A DNA stretch of 64,000 nucleotides from Candidatus Kryptoniota bacterium (GTDB taxonomy: Bacteria; Bacteroidota; Ignavibacteria; Kryptoniales; Kryptoniaceae): positions 157,529-221,528 of the forward strand of contig CALJEK010000001.1 of the NCBI GenBank assembly GCA_938074445.1. Reading direction: 5' to 3'. Positions within the stretch are counted from its first letter, which is position 1. Each line of letters starts with the position of its first letter. Shown piece after piece: positions 39,760-48,930 of this stretch. Both the position numbers and the translations under genes were made by a program. The notes beneath the pieces were generated by a model. The model was given only the letters and a program-made list of their open reading frames with translations. It had not been told where the DNA came from and did no database searches.

Positions 39760-40794
39760 ATGGAAGACCCGAACCTAAAAATCGAAAAGATTAGGCAGAA
39801 ACTTAAGATTGATCCAAGGCTTTGCGTATTTGAGTTATCAGAAGGTTTCCTTAAGATATCCGATGAAAAAATAGTTGAAAGCGCGGGTAAACTAATCAAG
39901 CGTTATTCTATCAAAACCCCCGTTAAATTTTTGCCTGATGAAGAGCTCTCTTTAAGGTACGGCGTTTGCAATGTTGGGACTGCTCCCGTTTTCAAAGAAC
40001 CATCTATGAGAAGTGAGCAAACAACTCAAATCATATTGGGCGAAACTTTTGATGTTCTTGAAATTAAAGATGATTGGGTTAGAATAAGGTTGCATTTCGA
40101 TAGATATATCGGTTGGGTTTACAAACAACAAACTGTTTTAATGGATAAGGATAAATTTTCAGAATATGTAAATAAACCGAAGGTTGAGTTCACTTCCAAT
40201 TTTGGCTTCGTTTACTCGAAACCCGATGTTGATTCAATCACTTTAAGAGATGTTGTGGTTTGTTCTATTTTAAATTATGTGAGCTCAAAAGATGGATGGT
40301 TGAGGATTGAGCTCCCTGATGGAACTTATGGATTTATCAGAAAGTCTGAAGCGAGGCAGTTTAAAACCACAGTGGAAAAGCAAAGTGTAAATACGGCTGA
40401 TATAATTCAAACTGCGAAAAGATTTCTCGGGGTGTCTTATGTGTGGGGTGGAAAAACCCCGAAGGGATTTGATTGCTCTGGTTTTGTTCAGACTGTTTTT
40501 AGAATAAATGGAATTCAACTGCCAAGAGATTCGGATATGCAGTGGGAAGTTGGTGAATATATAGGAAAGGATTTTTCTAAGTTTAAAAAGGGCGATCTTT
40601 TGTTTTTTAGTTCGGACGGTAGAAGAATAACGCATGTTGGAATTTTTACAGGAAAAGGCAAAACGATAATCCACGCTTCGGGATTTGTGCGGTTAAATAG
40701 CCTTAGCAGAGGGGATAGCCTTTATAGTGAGCGCCTTGAAAGAACTTTTGTTGGTGCGAAAAGAGTTTTTAATTTAAAGCGAGAAACTTTTTAA
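39760..40794 (+). CDS. SH3-domain NlpC/P60 peptidase without visible signal peptide
   Basis: 344 residues. After an N-terminal segment (about 1-65) come two SH3-like domains (about 70-130 and 140-205) and a C40 peptidase domain (about 215-340). The catalytic Cys is in FDCSGFVQ, with His in THVGIFTG and a third polar site at IHASGF. The layout resembles YkfC-type gamma-D-Glu-L-DAP dipeptidyl peptidases used in murein peptide recycling. No secretion signal is seen, which would fit a cytoplasmic recycling role and the DAP-type MurE of this genome. Confidence 0.88.
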   Translation: MEDPNLKIEKIRQKLKIDPRLCVFELSEGFLKISDEKIVESAGKLIKRYSIKTPVKFLPDEELSLRYGVCNVGTAPVFKEPSMRSEQTTQIILGETFDVLEIKDDWVRIRLHFDRYIGWVYKQQTVLMDKDKFSEYVNKPKVEFTSNFGFVYSKPDVDSITLRDVVVCSILNYVSSKDGWLRIELPDGTYGFIRKSEARQFKTTVEKQSVNTADIIQTAKRFLGVSYVWGGKTPKGFDCSGFVQTVFRINGIQLPRDSDMQWEVGEYIGKDFSKFKKGDLLFFSSDGRRITHVGIFTGKGKTIIHASGFVRLNSLSRGDSLYSERLERTFVGAKRVFNLKRETF

Positions 40795-40883
40795 ATTTTT
40801 AGTGGAGGTGAGTTAAATTCAAAGAAGAAGTTCACTTCAAATTTCGCTTATACGAGAAAAAAGGAGATGGGATATCAAGCCCG

Positions 40884-41387
40884 TTGAACAGGAAGGTTCT
40901 CGTTTTAAATCAAAATTATGAACCGATGAGTATATGCCCAGTTAGAAAAGCAATCAATTTGCTTTATCTTGGCAAAGCTGAACTTGTTGAGGCGAAAGAG
41001 GGGCAGTATATAAGGTCCGTTTCGTATTCAATTCCTTTCCCGACGGTTGTCAGACTTGCGTACTATATTCATATGCCTTATCGCAAAATAATTTTGACTC
41101 GGAAAAATATTCTTAAAAGGGACAATCATAGATGCCAGTATTGTGGTCGAACGGGGGTTCCGCTTACGGTTGATCATGTCATCCCCAAGTCAAGAGGTGG
41201 GGAGGACACATGGGAGAATCTTGTTTGCGCATGTGTAGAGTGCAATAATAAGAAGGGAGATAGAACACCTGAAGAGGCGGGGATGAAGCTATTGAGAAAA
41301 CCGATGCGACCTAATCCGATTCTATTTATCAAGAATTTCGTTGGTGAAATTGACGAGAGTTGGAAACCGTATCTATTTTTAAAATGA
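40884..41387 (+). CDS. HNH endonuclease family protein
   Basis: 167 residues with an N-terminal conserved region (VLVLNQNYEPMSICPVRKA) and an HNH nuclease domain: zinc pair CQYCGR (about 88), core VDHVIPKSRGGEDTWENLV, second pair CVECNNKKGD. This is a widespread chromosomal family of unknown role, not tied to a phage here. The TTG at 40884 is the best start. The frame stays open back to 40812 without a standard start codon. It converges on hemN with five bases between the stops. Confidence 0.85.
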   Translation: MNRKVLVLNQNYEPMSICPVRKAINLLYLGKAELVEAKEGQYIRSVSYSIPFPTVVRLAYYIHMPYRKIILTRKNILKRDNHRCQYCGRTGVPLTVDHVIPKSRGGEDTWENLVCACVECNNKKGDRTPEEAGMKLLRKPMRPNPILFIKNFVGEIDESWKPYLFLK

Positions 41388-41392
41388 AATTT

Positions 41393-42778
41393 TTAAACGG
41401 TTCTTGAAAATATAGGTTTTTCCTTCATCATTTTTTCAATATATGCATCAAAGCACATCGCTATATTCCTTATCACGAGTCGTCCCATCAAAGTTACAAC
41501 TATCTTATCATCTGTTAATTCAATAAGTCCATCTTCAACGAACTCATTAAGTTTTAAGATTGAATCGGCGAAGTATTCGTCAAAGTTTATATTAAACTTT
41601 CTCTCGACCTCACTTTTTGTAAGTTCCATATCGCACATCAAGCGCATTATCACATGTTTTCTTATGATGTCATCTTGGTTCATTCTGTAGCCGATTGCTG
41701 TTGGGAGTTTATCTTCGTCGATTTTTGCGTAATAATCTTTTAATTCTTTGTAATTTTGCGCGTATATGTTTTGAAATTGACTTATTGCTGACATGCCGAA
41801 AGCGTATAAATCAGCCCCAGCCCTGGTTGAATATCCCTGGAAGTTTCTATAAAGTGTTTTTTCCTTCTGGGCAATTGCAAGTTCATCATCCGGTTTTGCG
41901 AAGTGGTCCATTCCAATATATACATATCCAGCGTCTGTAAGTTTTTCTATTGTCATTTTCAAAATTTGTAATTTAATTTCAGGTGTAGGTAGATCTTCTT
42001 TCTTTATAACGCGTTGGTGTGGTTTGAGCCACGGGACATATGCGAAGTTAAAAACAGCAAGCCGTTCGGGTGAAAGTTCGATCACTTTATCAATTGTTTT
42101 CTCAAATGATTCGAGCGTCTGAAATGGCAAACCATAGATTAGATCAAGGTTTATGCTTTTAAATTCAAGTTCGCGTGCCCAGTCAATTGCTTGCCTCGTA
42201 ATTTCCTCGGGTTGGATCCTATTTACTGCTTTTTGGACTTTGGGGTCAAAGTCCTGTACCCCCATACTTATTCTGTTGAACCCGACCTCGCGGAATGCTT
42301 TCATATGTTCATATGTTAAACCGCGCGGATCAATTTCCACTCCAACTTCAGGGTCATCGACATATTGAAATCTTTCATTTATAAAATTTCCAAGTTCCCT
42401 TATCTCATCTGGGTTGAGGTAAGATGGGGTTCCACCGCCCCAGTGTAGCTGCGTCACTTTTCTTTTGGGTGAAATCAATTTCCAAACAATGTCGATCTCT
42501 TTTTTAAGATACTCGAGATATTTTTTTATCGTCTCACGCCTGTGTGTTACGAGCATATTGCACCCGCAGAAGTAGCAAAGGGTATCGCAAAATGGGATAT
42601 GAAAGTAAAGGGAAAGATCAGCTGTTGAATTTTCAATGTTATTTTCAATAATTGCATTTTTGTAATCCTCTGGACCAAAATCTTTTGAAAAGGCAGGGGC
42701 AGGTGGATAACTTGTGTATCTTGGTCCAGGGCGATCGTATTTTTTCAAAAGCTCTATGTTAATATTCTCAAATTTCAT
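41393..42778 (-). CDS. hemN: Oxygen-independent coproporphyrinogen III oxidase HemN
   Basis: 461 residues, radical SAM. The cluster motif is FCDTLCYFCGCN (C-x3-C-x2-C-x-C, near 67-75), preceded by the HemN signature GPRYTSYPPAP and followed by LHWGGGTPSYL. It decarboxylates coproporphyrinogen III without oxygen, predicting haem synthesis under anoxia. It is the last gene of the hem operon, 18 bases after hemE. Confidence 0.95.
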   Translation of the reverse strand: MKFENINIELLKKYDRPGPRYTSYPPAPAFSKDFGPEDYKNAIIENNIENSTADLSLYFHIPFCDTLCYFCGCNMLVTHRRETIKKYLEYLKKEIDIVWKLISPKRKVTQLHWGGGTPSYLNPDEIRELGNFINERFQYVDDPEVGVEIDPRGLTYEHMKAFREVGFNRISMGVQDFDPKVQKAVNRIQPEEITRQAIDWARELEFKSINLDLIYGLPFQTLESFEKTIDKVIELSPERLAVFNFAYVPWLKPHQRVIKKEDLPTPEIKLQILKMTIEKLTDAGYVYIGMDHFAKPDDELAIAQKEKTLYRNFQGYSTRAGADLYAFGMSAISQFQNIYAQNYKELKDYYAKIDEDKLPTAIGYRMNQDDIIRKHVIMRLMCDMELTKSEVERKFNINFDEYFADSILKLNEFVEDGLIELTDDKIVVTLMGRLVIRNIAMCFDAYIEKMMKEKPIFSRTV

Positions 42779-42796
42779 AGCTTGCTTCTTTCAAAT

Positions 42797-43837
42797 TTAT
42801 TTGTGATAGTGTTTACTTTCACTTTTAACTGTCTCGACGAGAACTTTCACATTTTCAAATGGGGTATCTGGAAGAATACCGTGTCCAAGGTTAAAAATAT
42901 GTCTGTTTCCAATTCCATATTTTTCAAGAATTTTTATGGCTTCACGCTTGATCACCTCTGGTTCGGAGAGAAGAACTACGGGATCAAGGTTTCCTTGAAT
43001 TGAAACTTTTTCATTGGATTTAATTCTGGCTTTTTTTATATCAAATGTCCAGTCAATACTTATAACATCACATCCCGTAGCTATGATTTCATCAATCCAT
43101 TGCCACGTTCCTTTTGAGAATAAAATTATGGGAATTTTATCAAACTTCGATTTGACCCTTTCAATTGCATATGCAATATATTTAAGTGAGAATTCTTTAA
43201 ATTCATCGTAACTTAAGATTCCGCCCCATGTATCAAATATCTGAATTGCGTCGGCACCAGATTCAATCTGTGCGATTAAAAAATCGGAAACCGCAAGCGT
43301 GAGCTTCTCAAGCAACTTATGAGCAAGTTTTGAACTCGTATAGATGAATAACTTTGCATTTTTGAAATCTTTTCCAGGTTCATTTTCAAACATATATGCA
43401 AATAATGTCCAAGGTGAGCCAGCGAAGCCAATTAGTGGAACATCGATATTTCGTTTTGTTAATTCAATGGCATTTAATACATATTTTAATTTTTCGGTTG
43501 GATCTGGGACACAAAGATTTTCGATGTCTGACTCTGTTTGGATGTTTTTCTCAAATCGGGGTCCTTTCCCCTCGTCGATGTAAAGTTTTAATCCCATTGC
43601 CTCAGGCACCACAAGGATATCCGAGAAGATAATTCCCGCATCAACTCCAATTATTTCAATGGGCTGGATTGTGATCTCAGAGGCAAGTTCAGGGGTTTTT
43701 ATCATTGTGATAAAATCGTAACGTTGACGTATCTTTCTATATTCAGGCAAGTATCTACCAGCCTGACGCATTATCCATATCGGTGTTCTCTCTGTCTTCT
43801 CACCCTTACATGCTTTTAAAAATATATCGTTTTTCAA
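42797..43837 (-). CDS. hemE: Uroporphyrinogen decarboxylase
   Basis: 346 residues converting uroporphyrinogen III to coproporphyrinogen III. The substrate motif TPIWIMRQAGRYLPEYR (about 18-34) and the internal GFAGSPWTLFAYM and FNLGHGILPDTP are intact. The start overlaps the hemD stop by four bases. Confidence 0.96.
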   Translation of the reverse strand: MKNDIFLKACKGEKTERTPIWIMRQAGRYLPEYRKIRQRYDFITMIKTPELASEITIQPIEIIGVDAGIIFSDILVVPEAMGLKLYIDEGKGPRFEKNIQTESDIENLCVPDPTEKLKYVLNAIELTKRNIDVPLIGFAGSPWTLFAYMFENEPGKDFKNAKLFIYTSSKLAHKLLEKLTLAVSDFLIAQIESGADAIQIFDTWGGILSYDEFKEFSLKYIAYAIERVKSKFDKIPIILFSKGTWQWIDEIIATGCDVISIDWTFDIKKARIKSNEKVSIQGNLDPVVLLSEPEVIKREAIKILEKYGIGNRHIFNLGHGILPDTPFENVKVLVETVKSESKHYHK

Positions 43838-44610
43838 TTTTGAGTGAGCAATTTTGTTTTCTCTTCATTTATAAGTTCTGCGAGAAGTTTTGCGTTTGGC
43901 TTCGGTGTAAATTTCATCGGATTTATATCGACATTTAATCCAAACTTCTCACATTCTTTTAGCGTGGTTTCACCAATCACTGCTATTTTTTGACCGTTGA
44001 ATTTTATTTTGTTAAAGATCTCGAAAAAGTTTCTAACGCTTGACGGACTAAAAAAGGTTACAAATTTTATCTCCCCTCTTTCGATCATTTCTTTGATGTT
44101 TTCTTTTTCTCTTTCGTTTATCTCTGGTTTTATTGTTTTATAAACGACCACATCATCGATGTCAAGTCCTTTTTCTTTAAAAATTTTTATAAAGTTTTCG
44201 TCAGCGAGATTGCCCCTTGGCAATAGAAATTTTGCCTGTTTTCTTTCAGAGAAAATTTTCAGAAACAAACTATCTTTATCGGATTTTTCGGGTAGCATTT
44301 CAACTTTGAAGCCGTATTTTTCGACTTCATCTTTCGTTTTCGTCCCAACCGCGTGAAAATTTTTATCCATCAGTTTAATAAGCGCATAGAATTTCGCAAA
44401 TCTATTGAAGAAAAATTTAACTGCGTTCGCACTTGTAAAAATTATATCGGTGTACTTGTCAATTTGCTTAATTTTTTCATCAACCTCTTCCCATGAATCT
44501 GGTTCAACTATCTCAATCGTTGGGAAAAAGACGCAGGTAAAGCCGTATGATTCAAGATACTGTGCAAATTCGGTTGCTTGCGGTTTTGCTCTTGTTATCA
44601 GAACCTTCAT
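43834..44610 (-). CDS. hemD: Uroporphyrinogen III synthase
   Basis: 258 residues of the two-domain HemD fold: start VLITRAKPQATEFAQYLESYG, FTSANAVKFF (about 60), LLPRGNLADE, FFSPSSVRNFFEIF (about 178) and IAVIGETTLKECEKFG. The family is poorly conserved, but both half-domain motifs and the position between hemC and hemE support it. It closes hydroxymethylbilane to uroporphyrinogen III. Confidence 0.9.
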   Translation of the reverse strand: MKVLITRAKPQATEFAQYLESYGFTCVFFPTIEIVEPDSWEEVDEKIKQIDKYTDIIFTSANAVKFFFNRFAKFYALIKLMDKNFHAVGTKTKDEVEKYGFKVEMLPEKSDKDSLFLKIFSERKQAKFLLPRGNLADENFIKIFKEKGLDIDDVVVYKTIKPEINEREKENIKEMIERGEIKFVTFFSPSSVRNFFEIFNKIKFNGQKIAVIGETTLKECEKFGLNVDINPMKFTPKPNAKLLAELINEEKTKLLTQN

Positions 44611-44617
44611 CTTTAAT

Positions 44618-45550
44618 TTAACTTGCTTTTCTTACTTCGTCGAGTATTTTAGCTCCACCTTGTTCAAGAAGTCTCTCGGCGAGTTCAATCCCAATTTTTT
44701 CAATGTCGCTGTTGACATCACCTTCAATTGAATCTCGAATCAGGGATGTACCATCGAGATTGCTTATCATTGCGGAAAGTTTAATTTTTCCATCTGAAAT
44801 CAAAGCAAATGCCCCGATCGGGATCTGACATCCACCCTCGAGATGCTTTAAAAGTGCACGTTCAGCCTTTGTTGCGAGCTCAGTTTCAATATGATTTATC
44901 TTTCTCACAATTTCAAAAGTTTCAATATCATCCTCTCTTACTTCAACTGCTATTGCACCTTGTCCTACAGCTGGCAAGATTATATCTGTTGGGATCAATT
45001 CAGAAACTCTATCTGTATAGCCCATCCGCTTTACGCCGGCGTATGCTAAGACCATTCCGTTCCAGTTTGATTCATCAAATTTTTTAAATCTTGTGTCAAT
45101 GTTACCCCGAATGTCAACAAAGTTGAAGTCAGCCCTAAAGTTAAGAAGTTGTGCTTTTCTTCTCAAACTGCTGGTGGCGATAGTTGAGTTTTGGGGAAGC
45201 TCGGAAAGTTTCAAGTTTCCCTTTGAAATTAAAACGTCCCTTACGTCTTCTCGTTCTAATACTGCGCCGATTGTTAAACCATTCGGCAATTTTGTAGGCA
45301 GGTCTTTCAGGCTATGAACTGCGATGTCGATTTCACCTTTTAAAAGTTCTGTTTCGATCTCTCTCGTAAAAATTCCTTTATCACCAATTTTTGAAAGTGG
45401 GGAATTGAGTATTTTATCTCCTTTGGTCTTAATGATTTTAACTTCAAATTCAAGTTCAGGGAAAATTTCCAAGAGTTTTCTCTTTACAAGTTCTGTTTGC
45501 CAAAGTGCAAGTTTACTACCGCGCGTTCCTATAGTTATTTTTCGTGCCAT
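44618..45550 (-). CDS. hemC: Porphobilinogen deaminase (hydroxymethylbilane synthase)
   Basis: About 310 residues. GTRGSKLALWQT opens the protein, and the dipyrromethane cofactor Cys lies in EGGCQIPIG (about C241). The frame extends to 45580 inside hemA; the ATG at 45550, 11 bases past the hemA stop, matches the family start. It polymerises four porphobilinogens. Confidence 0.95.
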   Translation of the reverse strand: MARKITIGTRGSKLALWQTELVKRKLLEIFPELEFEVKIIKTKGDKILNSPLSKIGDKGIFTREIETELLKGEIDIAVHSLKDLPTKLPNGLTIGAVLEREDVRDVLISKGNLKLSELPQNSTIATSSLRRKAQLLNFRADFNFVDIRGNIDTRFKKFDESNWNGMVLAYAGVKRMGYTDRVSELIPTDIILPAVGQGAIAVEVREDDIETFEIVRKINHIETELATKAERALLKHLEGGCQIPIGAFALISDGKIKLSAMISNLDGTSLIRDSIEGDVNSDIEKIGIELAERLLEQGGAKILDEVRKAS

Positions 45551-45560
45551 CTTACATCGT

Positions 45561-46826
45561 TTATTTTTGTTCAAGTCCAAACAGCTCTCTCACAAACTGT
45601 ATAAACTTTATTTTTTCCGATTCAGGTTTTCCATTTGATGATTCTCGAATGTTCACTGTTGGGACATGTAGAAGTTTGTTGACAAGTGATTTGGTAAGTG
45701 CGTCAACTTTTTGGAAATCCTCAGGTGAAAATTTATTTCTATATTTTTCGAGTTCAAGTTGTCTTATTTCTTCAAATCGATCTCGCAGAAGTTTTATCGT
45801 TGGCGCAACCTGATGAGATTCATACCATTTGATTAGCTTCTTAAGTTCTTCATCAATTATTCGTTGAACCTTTGGGATTTCGTTTAATCTTCTTTCGTAG
45901 TTCGCTTTTGCTATTGACTCAAGCGAGTCGATATCTTCAAGAAAGACATTTTCAATGTCTTTAATTCTTGGTTCAACATTTCTCGGGACCCCGATATCTA
46001 TGATCAAAATTGGCTTGTTCCCTCTTTTTGAGAGGGCATTTTTTACTTGAGGGAAGGTGAGTATATAGTTGTTAACTGTTACGGAACTTATAATGATATC
46101 AACCTCTGTAAGTTTATCGGCGATCTCTTCAAGTTTTATGACTTTACCGTTAAATTGTTCTGCAAGTTTTTGCGCTCTTTCGATTGTTCTATTTGCGATG
46201 TAAAGTTCGCTTATGCCATGGGCTACAAGATGTTTTGCGGTTAGTTCTGCTGTTTCGCCAGCTCCAATGAGCATTCCCTTCTTTTTGGATAGATCCGCAA
46301 AAATTTTCTCCGCAAGTTCAACCGCTGCATAGCTTATCGAAACAGCACCTTCGCTTATAGAGGTTTCCGACTTTGCTCTTTTCCCTGTTCTAAAAGCGGT
46401 ATGAAAAACCTCGTGTAGAAGTGTTCCAACGACGCCACATTTCACAGCGATCTCATAAGCATCTTTTACCTGCCCAAGAATTTGAACATCACCTATCAAC
46501 ATTGAATCAATGCCTGAAGCGACCTCAAGAAGATGTCTGACGGCATCATAAGAACGCATTATATAAAAATGTGATGGGCTTACAATTCCAACGGCTTCTT
46601 TTTTATCGATCAAAAAATCTATCAATTGTTCAGGTTTAATTTCTTCGCTTTTTAAAATCCCGTAAAGTTCGGTTCGATTACATGTGGATAGGAGAACTGC
46701 TTCTTTCAAGAACGAGCGAGAAATTTCAGGTAATATTTTTTCTGTTTCTTCAGCTGTGTAATATAGTTTTTCCCTTACCTCAACACTTGCAGTTTTATGG
46801 TTTAATCCGACAAGCAACAAATCCAT
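45561..46826 (-). CDS. hemA: Glutamyl-tRNA reductase
   Basis: About 421 residues. It makes glutamate-1-semialdehyde from Glu-tRNA, so 5-aminolevulinate comes by the C5 route. It begins VGLNHKTASVEVREKL, with the catalytic Cys in LLSTCNRTELYG (about C49), the NADPH domain GAGETAELTAKHLV and a dimerising C-terminal helix. A TTG at 46838 is in frame, but the ATG at 46826 fits better. hemL and hemB are not in this window. Confidence 0.95.
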   Translation of the reverse strand: MDLLLVGLNHKTASVEVREKLYYTAEETEKILPEISRSFLKEAVLLSTCNRTELYGILKSEEIKPEQLIDFLIDKKEAVGIVSPSHFYIMRSYDAVRHLLEVASGIDSMLIGDVQILGQVKDAYEIAVKCGVVGTLLHEVFHTAFRTGKRAKSETSISEGAVSISYAAVELAEKIFADLSKKKGMLIGAGETAELTAKHLVAHGISELYIANRTIERAQKLAEQFNGKVIKLEEIADKLTEVDIIISSVTVNNYILTFPQVKNALSKRGNKPILIIDIGVPRNVEPRIKDIENVFLEDIDSLESIAKANYERRLNEIPKVQRIIDEELKKLIKWYESHQVAPTIKLLRDRFEEIRQLELEKYRNKFSPEDFQKVDALTKSLVNKLLHVPTVNIRESSNGKPESEKIKFIQFVRELFGLEQK

Positions 46827-46848
46827 TTTAACGTTCAAAACTTAATTA

Positions 46849-47754
46849 TCAATAAAATCTGTGAAATCCTGACATTGCATTTGCGAAAGCCATAAGTATA
46901 AAAACTAAGATGAAACTAATTATCGACATAAAGGCAGTCTTTTTACCTGGTAAGTTCACAGTTTTTCTGAGCCCCAAGCCAATACCATAAACAAGCCATA
47001 TTATAAAAGTTCCAATGAGTTTTGCGTCCGTGTAGGAAAAACTTTCAAATGCTTTGGGTAGCAGAATAAATCCAACGATTATTACAAATGTTAAAGCGAT
47101 GAAACCAACGGTTATAGATTTGCAGAGCATTAATTCAATTTTTTCAAGGTTTGGTAGATTTTTATAGACCGTGTCGAAAGTTTTGCTTTTGATTTTGTTG
47201 TAAAGCATTATATAAAGAAACCCATAAATTGCCGAGAGAGCAAAAGCTGAATATCCAACAAGGGCTGAGGTTATGTGTAAGGCAAGGAATTCATTTTTTA
47301 AGACATCATATTCAAAACCATAAATATCCCTCGAAAAAATTCCTGACACTATCACAAAAATTGTGGAGACAAGAATTGCAAAAAAGCCAGTGTTTTTAAT
47401 TTTTGTTGCGGATTCAATTATAATGTAGGCAAGCGCAAGTGAAAAGCCGAGCACATTTAGAAGTTCAAAAACTGATGTCACTGGTGGATGTTTAAGTTCC
47501 GCTGTTTTAATTATTAGATAAACGAAGTGAAGGCTCAGGGTAAAAACGAGGAATTTGGTTTTTAATCTGCGTGCGGTTGGTTTATCTTTAAAGAAGGCGC
47601 GACCGTAAAGCCAAGATGTTGTTATGTATAAAATTGGCAAGATGATTTTGAAAATTTTCAGAACTAAGAGCACAGCGGTTGAATTGTTAGTTTTACGGAT
47701 GTAAATATAATTTGTTTTCGGAATCGAAACAAGTTTTGGTGTTTGTAAAATCAA
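46849..47754 (-). CDS. HemX/CcsA-family cytochrome c assembly-like membrane protein
   Basis: About 301 residues with roughly eight membrane helices. It contains the region HPPVTSVFELLNVLGFSLA and the C-terminal WLVYGIGLGLR, as in CcsA/ResC/HemX proteins. In Bacillus the equivalent HemX lies with hemA and affects glutamyl-tRNA reductase levels; elsewhere CcsA-type proteins carry haem for cytochrome c. It is the first gene of the hem operon, divergent from prfB. The first 30 residues are atypical, so the true start may be further in. Confidence 0.78.
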   Translation of the reverse strand: MILQTPKLVSIPKTNYIYIRKTNNSTAVLLVLKIFKIILPILYITTSWLYGRAFFKDKPTARRLKTKFLVFTLSLHFVYLIIKTAELKHPPVTSVFELLNVLGFSLALAYIIIESATKIKNTGFFAILVSTIFVIVSGIFSRDIYGFEYDVLKNEFLALHITSALVGYSAFALSAIYGFLYIMLYNKIKSKTFDTVYKNLPNLEKIELMLCKSITVGFIALTFVIIVGFILLPKAFESFSYTDAKLIGTFIIWLVYGIGLGLRKTVNLPGKKTAFMSIISFILVFILMAFANAMSGFHRFY

Positions 47755-47799
47755 AAATTTTTGTTATTTTTAAATCCAAAACAAACGCGGTATCCAAAG

Positions 47800-48913
47800 A
47801 TGTTCGAAATTTTTAAGGCTAAGGTTGAGGAGCTTGCCGAAAGGTTTGAAACTTTAAGGAGGTTTCTTTGACACGGAGGGAAAGCGAAAATATTTGGCTG
47901 AACTTGAGGAGAAAACCGCAAATCCAGATTTTTGGAGCGATTTAGCATCAGCGCAGAAAATTATGCAGGAGATAAGCAGAATTAAGGATTGGCTCAACGA
48001 GTGGGAGATGGTTCAAAAGATGCTTGAAGATGTGAAAGTTCTCGTTGAGCTTGCGGAAGAATCTCAGGACATTGCGTTCACAGGGGAATTGCAAAAGGAG
48101 ATAAAAAAACTTGAGAAAAAGATTGATGAGATCGAGCTTAAGAATCTTTTGAGCGGTGAGGACGACCCCAAGAGTGCTATTTTAACAATTCATTCAGGCG
48201 CTGGGGGAACCGAGGCGCAGGATTGGGCAGAAATGCTTTTAAGGATGTATCTGCGTTGGGCTGAGAGAAATGGGTATAAAGCGACCGTGGTTGATATACT
48301 TGAAGGGGATGGTGCAGGGATAAAAAGCGCTGTCGTTGAAATTGAGGGTCCCTATGCTTATGGCTACTTAAAAGCTGAAAGTGGTGTTCATCGACTTGTC
48401 AGGATTTCACCTTTTGATGCGAACAAAAGAAGACATACATCTTTCGCTTCCGTTTTTGTCTACCCAGAGCTCGACGAGGGAGATACGAAGATAGAGATAA
48501 ATCCAGATGATTTAAAAATTGAAACATTTAGAGCTGGGGGGCACGGTGGTCAAAATGTTAACAAAGTTGAAACTGCTGTTAGAATTACCCATATACCGAC
48601 TGGAATCGTTGTTCAATGTCAAAGCGAAAGGTCACAGTATCAAAACAAAATAAGAGCGCTGCGTTTGCTTCAGTCAAGGTTATATCAAATGCAAAAGGAG
48701 AAGGAGCGGGAGAAACTTGATGAGTTTGAGAAGCAAAAGAAAAAAATTGAATGGGGGAGCCAAATCCGTTCTTATATTTTTCACCCCTATAACCTCGTGA
48801 AGGACCATAGAACTGGTTACGAAACATCGAACGTCCAGATGGTTATGGATGGTGAAATAGATGAATTTATAAAGGCGTATCTTCTAAGTTCTGTTAAGGC
48901 GAATTCCAACTAA
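47800..48913 (+). CDS. prfB: Peptide chain release factor 2 (programmed +1 frameshift)
   Basis: RF2 reads UGA and UAA. A first frame runs from ATG 47800 to TGA 47869-47871 (23 codons). The main frame resumes at GAC 47870 after a +1 shift, giving about 370 residues. The slip site has an internal SD AGGAGG, three bases, CTT TGA C, the classical RF2 autoregulatory signal. The mature protein shows the specificity tripeptide SPF ([10 protein letters not shown]) and the catalytic GGQ ([11 protein letters not shown]). Its GGQ is the expected PrmC target. Confidence 0.96.
47857..47872 (+). promoter_or_regulatory. RF2 programmed frameshift site
   Basis: AGGAGG (47857-47862), TTT, the slippery CTT (47866-47868) and in-frame TGA followed by C. 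The three-base distance between SD and CTT equals the known functional arrangement. Low RF2 slows UGA reading and allows the shift. Confidence 0.92.
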
Positions 48914-48930
48914 AATTTCCCACATTGCCA

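Noticed and set aside
40884..41387. HNH protein as a homing endonuclease or phage gene
   Set aside because: The N-terminal region matches the common chromosomal HNH family, and there are no phage or intron features around it.
47894..48913. prfB as a gene truncated at its N-terminus
   Set aside because: The missing N-terminus is encoded in the preceding frame and joined by the RF2 frameshift signal.
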